Shown in pieces: positions 19,648 through 29,723 of a stretch of 64,000 nucleotides of DNA (the first letter of the stretch is position 1; each line of letters begins with the position of its first letter). The translations under genes and the position numbers were made by a program. Source of the stretch: Azorinus chamasolen (taxonomy: Eukaryota; Mollusca; Bivalvia; Cardiida; Solecurtidae); the NCBI GenBank assembly GCA_963576725.1, contig OY755241.1:56420484-56484483 (forward strand), given 5' to 3'. The notes beneath the pieces are model-generated. The model was not told the DNA's origin, made no database searches, and worked only from the letters and a program-made list of their open reading frames with translations.

Positions 19648-19985
19648 CCAGATCAGCATTGTTTGACATTAATAAAGATGGGACTCGAACCCAGATCAGC
19701 ACTGTTTGACATTAATAAAGATGGGACTCGAACCCAGATCAGCACTGTTTGACATTAATAAAGATGGGACTCGAACCCAGATCAGCACTGTTTGACATTA
19801 ATAAAGATGGGACTCGAACCCAGATCAGCACTGTTTGACATTAATAAAGATTGGACCCGGACCCAGATCAGCACTGTTTGACATTAATAAAGATGGGACT
19901 CGAACCCAGATCAGCACTGTTTGACATTAACAAAGATGGGACTCGGACCCAGATCATCACTGTTTGGCATTAATAAAGATGCCCA
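19648..19985. repeat. satellite, 43-bp unit, about 8 copies
   Basis: The unit combines CCCAGATCAGCACTGTTTGA, CATTAATAAAGATGGGACTC and GAA. Copies are nearly identical except the first and the last three. It starts exactly at the end of the second 1.4 kb unit, whose end contains the first copy, so it probably grew from that junction. Confidence 0.9.
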
Positions 19986-20027
19986 GAAATGTGTGCGTGT
20001 TCATACTGTTCAACAAGGTTGGAACCA

Positions 20028-20122
20028 CTTGCTTCACTAAAAATTTGAATTCACAAGGTTTTGCTGTATTTTGATTAGTTGACTTGTTAACCCTTTCCCT
20101 CATATAAATACTTTTCATGTAT
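20028..20122. repeat. dispersed duplicate of 21042-21120
   Basis: ACTTGCTTCACTAAAA(A/G)TTTG through TTTGATTAGTTGACTTGTTA and into AACCCTTTCCCTCAT is nearly identical at both sites. It contains the right end of a D-like element and the first bases of an A element. Confidence 0.8.
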
Positions 20123-20333
20123 TTGAAAACAAAGTAGTCCCAGATCAGATGATCCTTATAGGAGCCGTCTCATCAGTGTCTGCCCTGTTTGCTAATGGAA
20201 TTTGATAGATCTGTTTCTTTAGTTTCTAAAATGGCTACAATGTTTCACATTCAATATTTCATTACAACTATTTTATCCATGAATATTCAGTAGGTATTAA
20301 ATTTGGAATGAATATAGAACAGGGAAAGGGTAA
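20087..20333 (+). mobile_element. family A MITE
   Basis: TTAACCCTTTCCCTCATATA start and AACAGGGAAAGGGTAAA end. The core is mutated in both arms (AGTAGTCCCAGATCAGATGA). Confidence 0.85.
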
Positions 20334-20402
20334 AGAGAATTGAATCAAAAGCATGTTTCATCAATGGACATATATATATATTACTGATTTGCTTATGAAA
20401 TA

Positions 20403-20627
20403 TTAACCCATTCCCTCAAATTGATGACTTGACGCCTCTGTAAATGTTACTTTCTGAAACCATTGTGATAAATAGAGCATTTTCTCCATAGCAGCAAATG
20501 CTCTGTTTATCACAATAGTTTCAACACTACACAATTCTAAAAAAAAATCCTATCTCCTAGTTCATGCTGTTTTTTGTAAATATACTCAGAGACAGGTACT
20601 AAAAATAGCCTATGAGGGAATGTGTTA
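20403..20627 (+). mobile_element. family C MITE
   Basis: TTAACCCATTCCCTCAAATT start and TGAGGGAATGTGTTAA end. The core centre is TTTCTCCATAGCAGCAAATG. Confidence 0.85.
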
Positions 20628-20703
20628 AGGATCTGATCCTACAGCTTGTGCCATCGTATCAGGTTTCTTTGTTCATGCAATCATAAAACTTCAGTGACAG
20701 TCT

Positions 20704-20956
20704 TTAACCCTTTGCTCCATAAACCTTTCTACGCCCTTGTACAGACAGAGTAGACCCAGATTGGATGGCTAGTGTAGGAGCTGTCTGATCAGGGTCTGCT
20801 CTATTTGCCTATGATGTAATTAAGATATAATTCTACAGTTTTTGCCATGGCCAAACATTCCTGTGCCCATGTGCTGTTATAACAACAAATCAAATAAATA
20901 TTTATGATGTTACATGTATTATTTCTTCAATGAATATTCATGGAGTAGAGGGTTAA
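20704..20956 (+). mobile_element. family H MITE, complete
   Basis: TTAACCCTTTGCTCCATAAA start and GGAGTAGAGGGTTAA end. The core ACCCAGATTGGATGGCTAGT is damaged at its centre. The body phrase GCCATGGCCAAACATTCCTG is typical of the family. Confidence 0.85.
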
Positions 20957-21080
20957 GACAGGCTGAAACTTAATGCAGGATGAAAATCATACAGAAAGCT
21001 CCTGTGAGCTTTCTAAATGACTTTCACCCTGCATTTAGCAACCACTTGCTTCACTAAAAGTTTGAATTCACAAGGTTTTG
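20957..21080. mobile_element. family D-like remnant
   Basis: CTTAATGCAGGATGAAAATC, AGAAAGCTCCTGTGAGCTTT and GGTTTTGCTGTA right end. The left end is absent. Confidence 0.6.
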
Positions 21081-21174
21081 CTGTATTTTGATTAGTTGAC
21101 TTGTTAACCCTTTCCCTCATAAAAACACCTTTTACGGAGGCATCAAAGGCGTCAATTTGCAGAAATGGGTTAAA

Positions 21175-21357
21175 TTTGAAATATTATAAATAGAATCTCT
21201 GACTCTCCAGCAGGTGTTAAGTTTCTGGATCCGTATCCCATATTTTTTATCTCGATGTAAATGAAATATGGATCCAGCAACTTTTCTCCCGTCTCGCATA
21301 TAACCTATAAAGTGTTGCAGTGCCGTAACCCCCAAATCAATCAATCAATCAATAGAA
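21175..21357 (+). mobile_element. SINE-like 3' part with (CAAT)n tail
   Basis: TCTGACTCTCCAGCAGGTGT ... TCGATGTAAATGAAATATGG ... GTAACCCCCAAATCAATCAA. It matches the 3' two-thirds of 29985-30245. Confidence 0.6.
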
Positions 21358-21379
21358 TACTACTAGAATCCATGTTAGA

Positions 21380-21589
21380 AACCCCTTTACACACCTTTGC
21401 AAACAGAGTAGACCCAAATCAGATGGATCCTTTAGGAGCTATCTTATCAAGGTCTGCTCTGTTTGCTTATAAAACAATATTTATCTGATTCTGGTTTCTG
21501 CCCTTACCAACATGTGCTATTATAAACATTCAGATAATTAATATTCATGATGTCATTGTTTCTTGAACATGCATTAGGTAAAGGGATAA
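21380..21589 (+). mobile_element. family H MITE, 5' end lost
   Basis: CCTTTGCAAACAGAGTAGAC core, CATTCAGATAATTAATATTC body, TTAGGTAAAGGGATAA end. Confidence 0.75.
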
Positions 21590-21634
21590 TTGAGCAATCT
21601 GCTACTGCATTTTAATAGTAAAATGCATTACCGG

Positions 21635-22445
21635 CTAAAAATATTTTAGCTATATTTATTACTTGTGACCGGAAACAAAAAGAAATCCCTGATACCGCAT
21701 ATATTAGCACATAGTGCCCAATACCATACTGCGGATATGCAGTTTAGCCATAACCCACCCCAATGATTCATAGATGTTTTCGGTAAAAATTGATTGAATG
21801 CCTAATAAGAAATTCTTCCAATCCTTTTTGCTTGTGACGTGTGTGCGTTTGTGTTGGAATATCATTCATATTATTTAGAAATTATTATTCTCCATTGACT
21901 GTCGTGAGTTAAATCTTGTATTATCTTTATTTCCCCATGGAAGTGTTTTGTTTTTCATTTGTCATGGGTTAAGGTCAGAGTCAGGTCGGCTACGAGCACT
22001 TCCATGCAACATGAGCTTGGCACCTGTGATTATTCTGAAGCATTGCCTTGCATTGGTGGCGAGTCAGTTCTTGCTGGAGTGCTGTCTCAAAAGACAAAAA
22101 AGTACTTTCATGCTATATCTGATGGCGCACAACAGAAAATATGTTTCTGCGGGTATAGGAGCAAATGCTCTGTTTATCACAATGGTTCAACAGGTGACTT
22201 TTGCAGAGGCGTCAATATGAGGGAAAGGGTAAGACCAAGATAAACTTCTTCCGCAACAGATTCTATAGCAGTAAAGTATTACATTAAATCATTACAGTTT
22301 TGAATCATTGGGATTTTTGGCTAAACTGCAAATTGGCAGTATGGTGCACCGTTCAGTATTTAAATGGTATGACGGGATTTCTTTTTGTTTCTGGTCACAA
22401 GTAGTAGATATAGCTGAAAGCAGATTTTATAGCAAGTATGTATCT
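21635..22445. mobile_element. segment flanked by long inverted repeats
   Basis: The left arm (about 21645-21775: TTACTTGTGACCGGAAACAA, AAAGAAATCCCTGATACC, CCATACTGCGGATATGCAGT) pairs with a diverged right arm (about 22305-22430: AACTGCAAATTGGCAGTATG, GATTTCTTTTTGTTTCTGGT, CACAAGTAGTA). This suggests an old element of about 800 bp. Its interior holds a small open frame and half of a C element. Confidence 0.55.
22150..22235 (+). mobile_element. family C half-element
   Basis: Only the right half from the palindrome centre is present: TATAGGAGCAAATGCTCTGT ... GTGACTTTTGCAGAGGCGTC ... GAGGGAAAGGGTAA. Another half copy with the same break is at 60990. Confidence 0.65.
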
Positions 22446-22526
22446 TTAACTAAAACAGATTTTACTTTAAAAATATAACTTTAATAGGTATTTAATAAAT
22501 GTATTTATATTCTTGTCCAATTCCTA

Positions 22527-22580
22527 TCGTGTTGGTACTCACTAGAATTGGCTCGAGACGATTCTAATGAGTACCAGCAA
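22527..22580. mobile_element. short I-like palindrome
   Basis: GTTGGTACTCACTAGAATTG and AGACGATTCTAATGAGTACC pair around CTCGAG. Confidence 0.6.
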
Positions 22581-22599
22581 GAATGAGCAAACAGAGAAA

Positions 22600-23030
22600 T
22601 TTAACCCTTTACTCAATATATATATATAAATATACCTTTCTACGCCTTTGCAAACAGAGTAGACCCAGACTAGATGGTTGCTGTAGGAGCCGTCTGATCA
22701 GGGTATGTTTGCTTATGGCATAATACAGGTATGATTTTACAGTGTCAGAGAAATATGAAAATATTTTACTTTGATTTCCTAAATATTCAAATTACCTGTT
22801 TCAATATTCAGGTAATAAATTATAACATCATGGATATTTTTAGCTGAAGTTTTATGATGTTAACTTTCTAGGAATGTATTTTCTTTGACAAAAACTGTAG
22901 AATCAGACCAGTGTCATGTCAAAAGCAAATATAGTAGACTCTGATCCTGACGGCTCATGTAGAAACCATCTGATCTGGGTCTACTCTGTTTGCAATTGTG
23001 TGAAAACGCGTTTATATGAGGGAATTGATT
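22600..23030. mobile_element. H element with inserted TA run and an A remnant
   Basis: TTAACCCTTTACTC with a (TA)n run precedes AAATATACCTTTCTACGCC and a half core. A second, minus-oriented core follows at 22920-23000 (GCAAATATAGTAGACTCTGA to GGGTCTACTCTGTTTGC). Confidence 0.65.
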
Positions 23031-23090
23031 ATAGATCTGTAGCCGGGTAGAGTTTGTGGTGAAACATTTCAGTCATAGGTTTTACTGTGT

Positions 23091-23164
23091 GGCTTGGTAG
23101 CTCAGTTGGTAGAGTGTTGGCATGTAAACGAAAGGCACTGGGATTGAGTCCCAGTCGAGTCACA
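23091..23164 (+). tRNA. tRNA-like sequence, probably the head of a SINE
   Basis: It folds as acceptor GGCTTGG/TCGAGTC (with G-T pairs), D arm GCTC-AGTTGGTA-GAGT and T arm CTGGG-ATTGAGT-CCCAG. Box A TAGCTCAGTTGG is an exact consensus match and box B GGATTGAGTCC is close. The anticodon stem does not pair (TTGGC against CGAAA), so it is not a functional tRNA gene. Polymerase III-derived SINE or pseudo-tRNA is the best reading. Confidence 0.6.
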
Positions 23165-23889
23165 ACTTTTTCACCATGTTATAGATCAACAGCTCTTAGC
23201 AAACTTATCAGACCATTAGACAAACGCTGTATTGTTATCAAGATTTGTCATGGATGGAAGGTTTAATCTTAACAAACAATTTGGAACCATATAAAACATC
23301 AAGTAATGAGTTGACCTTTCTACAATGGGGGCGAAGAACAATGTTTGCAATTTAATTGTAGAATTTACACTGATCAATTTGAAGAAAATGGTTGAAGTTT
23401 TTCGTAAATAATTTACATTGGAGATGTTTCCATAAAAAACTGAATATCAAACATAATTACTAACTACTGTAACGTGCAAACCGAGAGACCCAGCAACAAC
23501 AAACCCTGTCGATGCAAAGCTTAAGCTCACAGCAAGAGATGTTTGTTGCGCTATATATTACCTCCACTTGCCAAGATACAATGATCTGGTCAGCCTCATT
23601 TGCATAATCACCAACGTTCTACGAACGTTACACTACGTTCATGTTTGTCTTGTATTCAGACTCTGCCTATAGTATTTGGACTACATATTTTCCGTCTTTG
23701 ATGGATGATACTGTCCGAATATTAGAATACATCCCCTTCCCTGCATCGTTTACACTGCACTGTTGGCACATGCACTTAATATTTAACCCATAACCATTGC
23801 ACCTCGACACTTGTACCCCTTGAAGGTGTTTACATGAATATGCAAATATCTGCAGCAAACCCTCCATACAAAATTTGATTTAAACTTGC
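23165..23889. other. mostly unique sequence, possibly SINE body at its start
   Basis: No hairpin element lies in this stretch, which is unusual for the window. A 66-codon frame on the minus strand (23667-23867) contains several Cys residues but has no recognisable domain. GTTCTACGAACGTTACACTA near 23615 is a short palindromic phrase. Confidence 0.4.
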
Positions 23890-24307
23890 TTAACCCTTTA
23901 CCCAATAGTATTTTTTTTATTCCTTTGAAAAACAGTGGGCCCACATGTCAGATGGCTCCTACAGGAACCGTCTGATTTGAGTCCTGTTCTGTTTGTTTCT
24001 GTTTCTATTTCTGCAGTAATTAAATAAATTAAATAATTAAACAAAATAAGAAAATAAGCATGAACCGTCTGATCAGAGTTGGCTCTGTTTATTCCTTTCC
24101 CTGTTCTATGTTTATTTAAAATTTCAATATCTACTGAATATTCATAGACAATTGTTACAATGAAACAGATGGAAAATTGTAGCCATTTTAGAAAGTAAAG
24201 AAACAGATATATCAAATTCCATTAGCAAACAGAGCAGGAGCTATCTGATCTGGGTCTACTCTGTTTGCAAATGTGTGAAAATGTGTTTATATGAGGGAAA
24301 GGGTTAT
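23890..24307. mobile_element. H remnant followed by a minus-strand A element
   Basis: TTAACCCTTTACCCAATAG with core AGATGGCTCCTACAGGAACC, then from about 24091 CCTTTCCCTGTTCTATGTTT ... GAGGGAAAGGGTTA. The A core has lost its left inner arm (CAGAGCAGGAGCTATCTGAT). Confidence 0.75.
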
Positions 24308-24498
24308 GTAATTATGTAGATATAATTCTGCAGTTTCTATATCACTGATCAAAATAACAAGTTTTAAAATGTCTTTGATAGGCTTTTTCTTGGAGTAAAC
24401 AGTGTCCCATATTTGTAGAATGAAACTTAGGAATTCTATGTGTATTGCTGTTCCATATGTCCTGTAAACAACTTAACTTAACCCAACTGTGTTCCAAA

Positions 24499-24678
24499 TA
24501 CAGTAAAACCCCTCTAATGCGACCACCAAAAATGGGCATAATTATGGGTGGCAGAGGCAAGTGGTAGCTTAATACAGGAGCTTTCTGCATAACTTTCGTC
24601 CTGTATTAAGCAACCACCTGCTTTAAACGACGCCAGTGGCTGTTTATTAAGTGGTCGCATTAGCGGGGTTTTACTGTA
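24499..24678. mobile_element. family D MITE, left inner arm deleted
   Basis: TACAGTAAAACCCCTCTAAT and AGCGGGGTTTTACTGTA are perfect terminal repeats flanked by TA. The hairpin retains only AGGAGCTTTCTGCATAACTT. Confidence 0.9.
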
Positions 24679-25437
24679 TTCTGATGTTATATCTCCATCG
24701 TATCTGATTTCCAATTTCTCATTTGGTCTAGCTTTGATAGCAACTATTTTCTAGGTGGAGTCTTTTCAAGTCAAATTTTGAGTAACTAGTCTTAAGACTA
24801 ATTTTTAGATTTAATTTTAATTTTTATTTGCATCTTATTATTGTATGACAAGATCGTATACCGAATATTATGTTCTTTATTGATGTATGAAAAACCTGCA
24901 CAAATGTTTTTAAGCATTCCAATCATTTTATTACTTGATTATCCACTTGGGACAGAAATTTCAACTCAGTTTTTTCTGATAGAAACGGCATTAACCTTTG
25001 CAAATAGAGAAGACCCAGATCAGATTTTGCTCCTGTATGATCCGTCTGTTCAGGGTCTACCTTGTTTTCCTCTTAATCTAGTTTCTGGGAGAGTATTTCT
25101 TCTTTACATGACAAATTGAAGATGAATAATCTTTTGACTAGTTATTGGAATAGAAAGGATTGTAATTTATAATTTTTGTGTGTCTAGAATTAGTTATTTA
25201 TTGTACGATAAGTTAAGTAATATATAATTATTATTATATATTATTGTTATGATTACTATATTACAATAAGTTAACCATTTACCTGACAGAAATGTCTTTA
25301 CAAACTGAATAGACCCTGACCAGGTGGCTCTTGTATGAGCTGGCTGTCTGAACAGGATCTATTCTGTTGAGTATGGAAATATATAGATATTTATAAAAAA
25401 AATAGCTAATAAATTGTTCATGGTGTCGTTATTTCTT
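24679..25437. other. AT-rich stretch with two small A/H fragments
   Basis: Fragments of an A core occur near 25000-25065 and 25305-25365. The rest is AT-rich with no gene. Confidence 0.45.
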
Positions 25438-26345
25438 TAACCCTTCCAACCATAAATATGCCTTTGTACGCATATGTAAAAGTCACTTTTTGAAACCATT
25501 TTGATAAATAGAGCATTTTGTTCCAAAACAACTACACAATTTTAAAATTATCTATTTCCCTAGTAAATGATCCTTTCCGAAAATTTATTAAAAAAAGTTG
25601 GATCTAAAAATAGCCTTTGAGGGAAATGATTAAATGAATATTCATCAGGTAATGGGTGGATTAGGATTTACAGTGTGTACATGTGTACAAATACAAAAAA
25701 ATGGTATTAGTGTTCTCTTATAGCTGATAAATTGTGATGATCAATGCAAGCAGTATAGACTCAGATCAGCTGCCTCGTGGTCTATTGAGATTTTTTTTAG
25801 AGGAACGACCTATTATGGTTTCATTATCCACTAGCTGTGAAATTGTGATTATCAATGCCAAAAAAATGAGAAATTGGAAGAATTGATGCATCTCATCAGA
25901 ATCCAAACTATTTTACAGTTGGATATAGGTATAATGCAGTTTCATTAAACAAAATAGAAAATATCACCATTGTGATAAATAGAACATTTGCTAAAAATAA
26001 CCCCACACAATTCTAAAATTAATCATTTCTCTAGTAATTGCTCCTTTCTGAAAATTTATTCAAAGTTGGATCTGAAAATAGCCTTTGAGGGAAATGATTA
26101 AATGAATATTCATCAGGTAATGGGGTAGATTAGGATTTACATGTGTTCATGTGTACAAATGTAGCCCATTCCCTCATATTGAAGCCTTTTGAGATCATCG
26201 TGATAAATCACAATAATTGTGATTATCACTATGGTTTTAAACTACAACATTCTAAAATTTTCCTTTTCTCTAGTTAATGCTACTTTTCGGTAGATTTATT
26301 CAAAGTGGTTGGATCTAAAAATAGCCTATTAGGTAATGGGATAGT
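25438..26345. repeat. partly duplicated block of degraded C elements, offset about 470-490 bp
   Basis: The phrase GAGGGAAATGATTAAATGAA, TATTCATCAGGTAATGGG and GTAGATTAGGATTTACA occurs at about 25618 and 26087. AATGAGAAAT(T)GGAAGA..TGATGCATCTCA occurs at about 25866 and 26358. Each unit carries a C element without a proper hairpin. Confidence 0.7.
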
Positions 26346-26496
26346 TTATCAATGCAAAGAAAATGAGAAATGGGAAGACTTGATGCATCTCACCAGGACC
26401 CAGACTATTTCACAGTCAGATATAGGTTTTGGAAAGACAGAAAATACATTTTAAGAAATTGTAGCAGACGACAAATGTTGCAGACTATAGCTACTT

Positions 26497-26721
26497 GACC
26501 CTTTCCTCCATAAACACGCCTTCTACGCCTCTGTAATAACCACTTCTTGAAACCATTGTGATAAAAAGAGCATTTGCTTCTATAGGAGCAAATGCTCTAT
26601 TTATCACAATGATCTCAAACTGCAAGATTCTATAATTTTCCTTTTCTCTAGTAAATGCTCCTTTTGGGTAGATTCATTCAAAGAGATTGGGTCCAAAATA
26701 GCCTATGGAGGAATGGATTAA
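26497..26721 (+). mobile_element. family C MITE
   Basis: Start CTTGACCCTTTCCTCCATAA and end TGGAGGAATGGATTAA. The core AGCATTTGCTTCTATAGGAG has one mismatch per arm. Confidence 0.85.
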
Positions 26722-26947
26722 CAGGATTTGTAAAGTGGTCAGTGCCATTTCAGACAGAAGTCAGACCACGTCCTAAATCCTTTACTAAGTCTATGTGGGT
26801 ATATTTAAGAACTTTCAAACGATGTACTTCATTTTATATTTTACATGTCAGTGAACACCCGCTATAATGACAGTCGATATAACGAAATATTTACTTATGT
26901 TTTATTTCATAAATGTAGATCAATCCACATATCACATTCATCCTGCT

Positions 26948-27130
26948 TTAACTCTTTGAATGCTAGCGGCAAAATCATAACCTATGCACACAGTTTGGAT
27001 CCAGATGAGACGCCGCATAATGCGACGTCTCATCAGGATCCTAACTGTTTGACACTTTGACCACATGTTTGCAAAGAAATAAGAGAAATCTTACTTTTAG
27101 GATTGAAGCAGACGACACTTATCGCAGACG
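26948..27130 (+). mobile_element. family G element
   Basis: TTAACTCTTTGAATGCTAGC start and core CAGTTTGGATCCAGATGAGA / TCTCATCAGGATCCTAACTG around GACGCCGCATAATGCGACGTC. The GCAGACGACACTTATCGCAG flank follows. The far TTAA end is replaced by a D fragment (27135-27210). Confidence 0.8.
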
Positions 27131-27454
27131 AAAGCTACAGGTGGTAGCTTAATGCAGGATGAACGTATGAGCTTTCTACATTACTTTAGTTCTGCATTCA
27201 GCAAACACCAATGTCCTAATGTCTCTTCATTGTATGGTGACAGGTCCTTCTGTGCACTGTTTGCAACCCTGGCGACTCCTTTTATTTTCTGAAGAGTGTA
27301 CATAGTAATTATAATCCAAGCAACAATGTACCTATACTAACCCTTTCAATTAATGAAGAATTAACAAAATAAGTAGACCATTCCAAATTTCAAACAGGTC
27401 AATCTTACTATGAATGTTGAGTGATTTTTATTAAAAGAAAAATGTAACAAAAAA

Positions 27455-27520
27455 CAGTGTAGACCCTTATGAGAGAGCTCCTTTGGTTACTCTGTCATCT
27501 GAGCCTACATTGTTTGCAAA
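27455..27520. mobile_element. family L hairpin remnant
   Basis: AAAACAGTGTAGACCCTTAT and GAGCCTACATTGTTTGC with centre AGAGCTCCTTTGGTTACTCT. Confidence 0.55.
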
Positions 27521-27587
27521 CGATATTAGATGTTTTTTTCCCATACTGAAATGGTTATAATGTTAGTAATTGTTGATGTTGATGATA

Positions 27588-27795
27588 TACAGTAGAACCC
27601 CGCTAATGCGACCACTTAATGAATAAACATTGTTGTCTTTATAAGCAGGTGGTTGCTTAATGCAGGACAAAAGTAATGCAGAAAGCTCCTCTAGGAGCTT
27701 TCTGCATTACTTTGTCCTGCATTAAGATACCACCTGCACCTAGCACCCAGAACCATACCTCTTTTAGGTGGTCGCATTAGCGGGGTTTTACTGTA
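27588..27795. mobile_element. family D MITE, complete reference copy
   Basis: TACAGTAGAACCCCGCTAAT and AGCGGGGTTTTACTGTA at the ends. Nested arms GCAGGTGGTTGCTTAATGCA and ATGCAGAAAGCTCCTCTAGG lead to the centre. About 208 bp including TA flanks. The CAGTA.AACC ends and TA target resemble pogo/Tigger derivatives. Confidence 0.92.
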
Positions 27796-27849
27796 TACTA
27801 CTGTATATAGTGATCGTATTAGCTATCCTTTGTTTTTGATCATGCAAAG

Positions 27850-28000
27850 CGCCAGATAAGATGCGTAAATTTTAACATTTTCAAGAATAGCTCCTTTATT
27901 TCTCAACCAAACCCTATAATATGACCACTCTTTAGAATCGTGATTTTGTTTCATAAAGAGTGGTCACAGTATAGGGTTTGGTAGAACACTAACAATTTTG
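27850..28000. mobile_element. family I foldback
   Basis: GCCAGATAAGATGCGTAAAT flank and arms ACCAAACCCTATAATATGAC / CACAGTATAGGGTTTGGT. The inner centre is replaced by GATTTTGTTTCAT. Confidence 0.8.
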
Positions 28001-28067
28001 AGAATAGTCGAGCGCGCTGTCCTGTGACAGCTCTTGTTGTATTTTGTGTTATTATTGTAATCATTGT

Positions 28068-28316
28068 TTAAGCCCTTTCCCTTATATAAACGTGTTTTCA
28101 CGCATTTGCAAACAGAGTAGACTCAGATCAGACGGCTCCTAGAGGAGCCGTCTGATCAGGGTCTACTGTTTGCTAATAGAATTTGATAGATCTGTTTCTT
28201 TACTTTCTGAAATGGCTACAATGTTCCACCTTCCATATTTCTTTATAACTATTTTGTTAATGAATATTCAGCAGGTATTGGAATTTGGAATAAAGACAGA
28301 ACAGGGAAAGGGTTAA
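28068..28316 (+). mobile_element. family A MITE, complete reference copy
   Basis: TTAAGCCCTTTCCCTTATAT start and AACAGGGAAAGGGTTAA end, 249 bp between TTAA edges. The core near 28108-28173 lacks two bases on the right. The body CTGAAATGGCTACAATGTTC and TGAATATTCAGCAGGTATTG defines the family. No open frame codes for a transposase. Confidence 0.93.
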
Positions 28317-28690
28317 TATTAGCTATTTTTGTTATTATTGTTTTGTATTAGTTCTCAAATTGTTAAAAACTAAAAAATGTCAGAGCTATTTTTGTATTTT
28401 TTTGTTAATATTGTTTTGTATTAGCTATCGATCCTTGTTAACTTATTAAAGCTATTTTTGTATTTTGTGTTATTATTGTTTTGTATTAGCTATCGATCCT
28501 TGTTAACTTATTAAAGCTATTTTTGTATTTTGTGTTATTATTGTTTTGCATTAGCTATCAATCCTTGTTAAATTATTAGAGCTAATTTTTATATTTTGTG
28601 TTATTATTGTTTTGTATTAGCTATCGATCCTTGTTAAATTATTAGAGCTAATTTTTATATTTTGTGTTATTATTGTTTTGTATTAGCTCT
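28317..28690. repeat. satellite, 62-bp unit, about 6 copies
   Basis: The unit carries AGCTATTTTTGTATTTTGTG, TTATTATTGTTTTGTATTAG and CTATCGATCCTTGTTAAC/ATTATTA. It begins exactly at the right edge of the A element. Confidence 0.9.
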
Positions 28691-29053
28691 CAACCCTTTG
28701 CCTGCTAATCTCAACCTGACTTGCATTTGCAGCTGCTTGAATCCAGACGAGACAATGACAGTGTCTTCTCAGAATCAAGATGCTTGGCAGTAGGATGTTT
28801 CTCAAAAGGAAATACAGTAAAACCTCTCTATAACGACCACTAAATTACTTCAAGTAATTTGTGTTTAAGGCAGGTGGATGCTAAAGCAAGGTGAAAGTAA
28901 AACAGAACGCTCCTATAGGAGCGTTCTGTTTTACTTTCACCTTGCTTTAAGCAACCACCTGCCCAAAATACCAACTAATTAACACAATTTATAGGTCGTT
29001 ATAGAGAGGTTTTACTGTGACTAGAGTTAAGCAGATGTCATTTTTGTAGCAGG
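28690..29053 (+). mobile_element. family G-like element interrupted by an E element
   Basis: Terminal repeats CCCTTTGCCTGCTA and TAGCAGGCAAAGGG enclose a G core (GCTTGAATCCAGACGAGACA ... CTCAGAATCAAGATGC). The body TTTCTCAAAAGGAAA is broken by the E element. Confidence 0.8.
28813..29020. mobile_element. family E MITE with a 68-bp perfect palindrome
   Basis: CAGTAAAACCTCTCTATAAC and TATAGAGAGGTTTTACTGTG ends. The inner palindrome 28882-28949 is perfect over 68 bp, with AACAGAACGCTCCTATAGGA at the centre. It is nested in the G element. Confidence 0.93.
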
Positions 29054-29352
29054 CAAAGGGATAAAAGTTTATGAACGCATGTATTTATTTTAATAGAGTA
29101 CAATAAGAGCAGAACTATTTTGTTGAAATTTTGTTCCCCACCCCCTCATAGAAATGCTATTTGATGCATTTTCAAACCAACTTTCCTGTAGGAGCTTTTG
29201 GACATATAACAGATCTAACTCTACAGTATCTACTAATACCAAATATTCATTTGTTCATGTCATTATGAAAATTCAGCTAATATCTTATTAATATTCAGCA
29301 GGGAAAGGAATAAAGGAGAGGCATGGGTGACCAATGACTTTTATAAATTATA

Positions 29353-29556
29353 TTAACCCTTTACTCCATAAATATGCCTTTATTTCCTATAGGAGCCATC
29401 TGGTCTGGGTCTGCTCTGTTTGCTTATGATATAATATAGATACATGTATATAATTCAACACTTTGTCATAGCTAAAACTTTCTTGTGTCCTTCATCTAAT
29501 TAATATTCATGATGTTATCATTTCTTACATGAATATTCATGGAAAACAGGGTTAAT
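29353..29556 (+). mobile_element. family H MITE, left core arm missing
   Basis: TTAACCCTTTACTCCATAAA start and AAACAGGGTTAA end. The core is reduced to CCTATAGGAGCCATCTGGTC and the following bases. Confidence 0.8.
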
Positions 29557-29723
29557 ATATTTTACTTATATAAGTCAATGCCATGTGTTTGCTGCAAACA
29601 AGCAATGCTGTCGTACTACGGTAAAACCTCTCTAATGCTACAGTCTGTATGTCTGGGTCAGATGTTAGCTTAATGCAGGGTGGTAGTGATGCAGAAAGCT
29701 CCTACAGGACCCCAGCACAAAAA

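Larger units (their letters stand above)
16860..19665. repeat. direct tandem duplication, two units of about 1.4 kb
   Basis: Unit 1 (about 16860-18265) and unit 2 (about 18266-19665) carry the same series: the phrase GCTATATTACCACAGGC, a terminal exon, a SINE, a C element, an H element and an I element. Offsets between matching landmarks are 1395-1407 bp. The differences are small indels and substitutions spread along the unit. Confidence 0.92.

Noticed and set aside
19648..19985. Regular repeats considered as a CRISPR array
   Set aside because: The repeats are contiguous without unique spacers, and the genome is animal with no cas genes.
21959..22243. 94-codon frame HELGTCDYSEALPCIGG...
   Set aside because: Its second third is half of a C element. 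The remainder has no recognised domain or splice pattern.
23091..23164. Functional tRNA gene
   Set aside because: The anticodon stem does not pair and the T loop deviates (ATTGAGT), so a SINE head or pseudo-tRNA is more likely.
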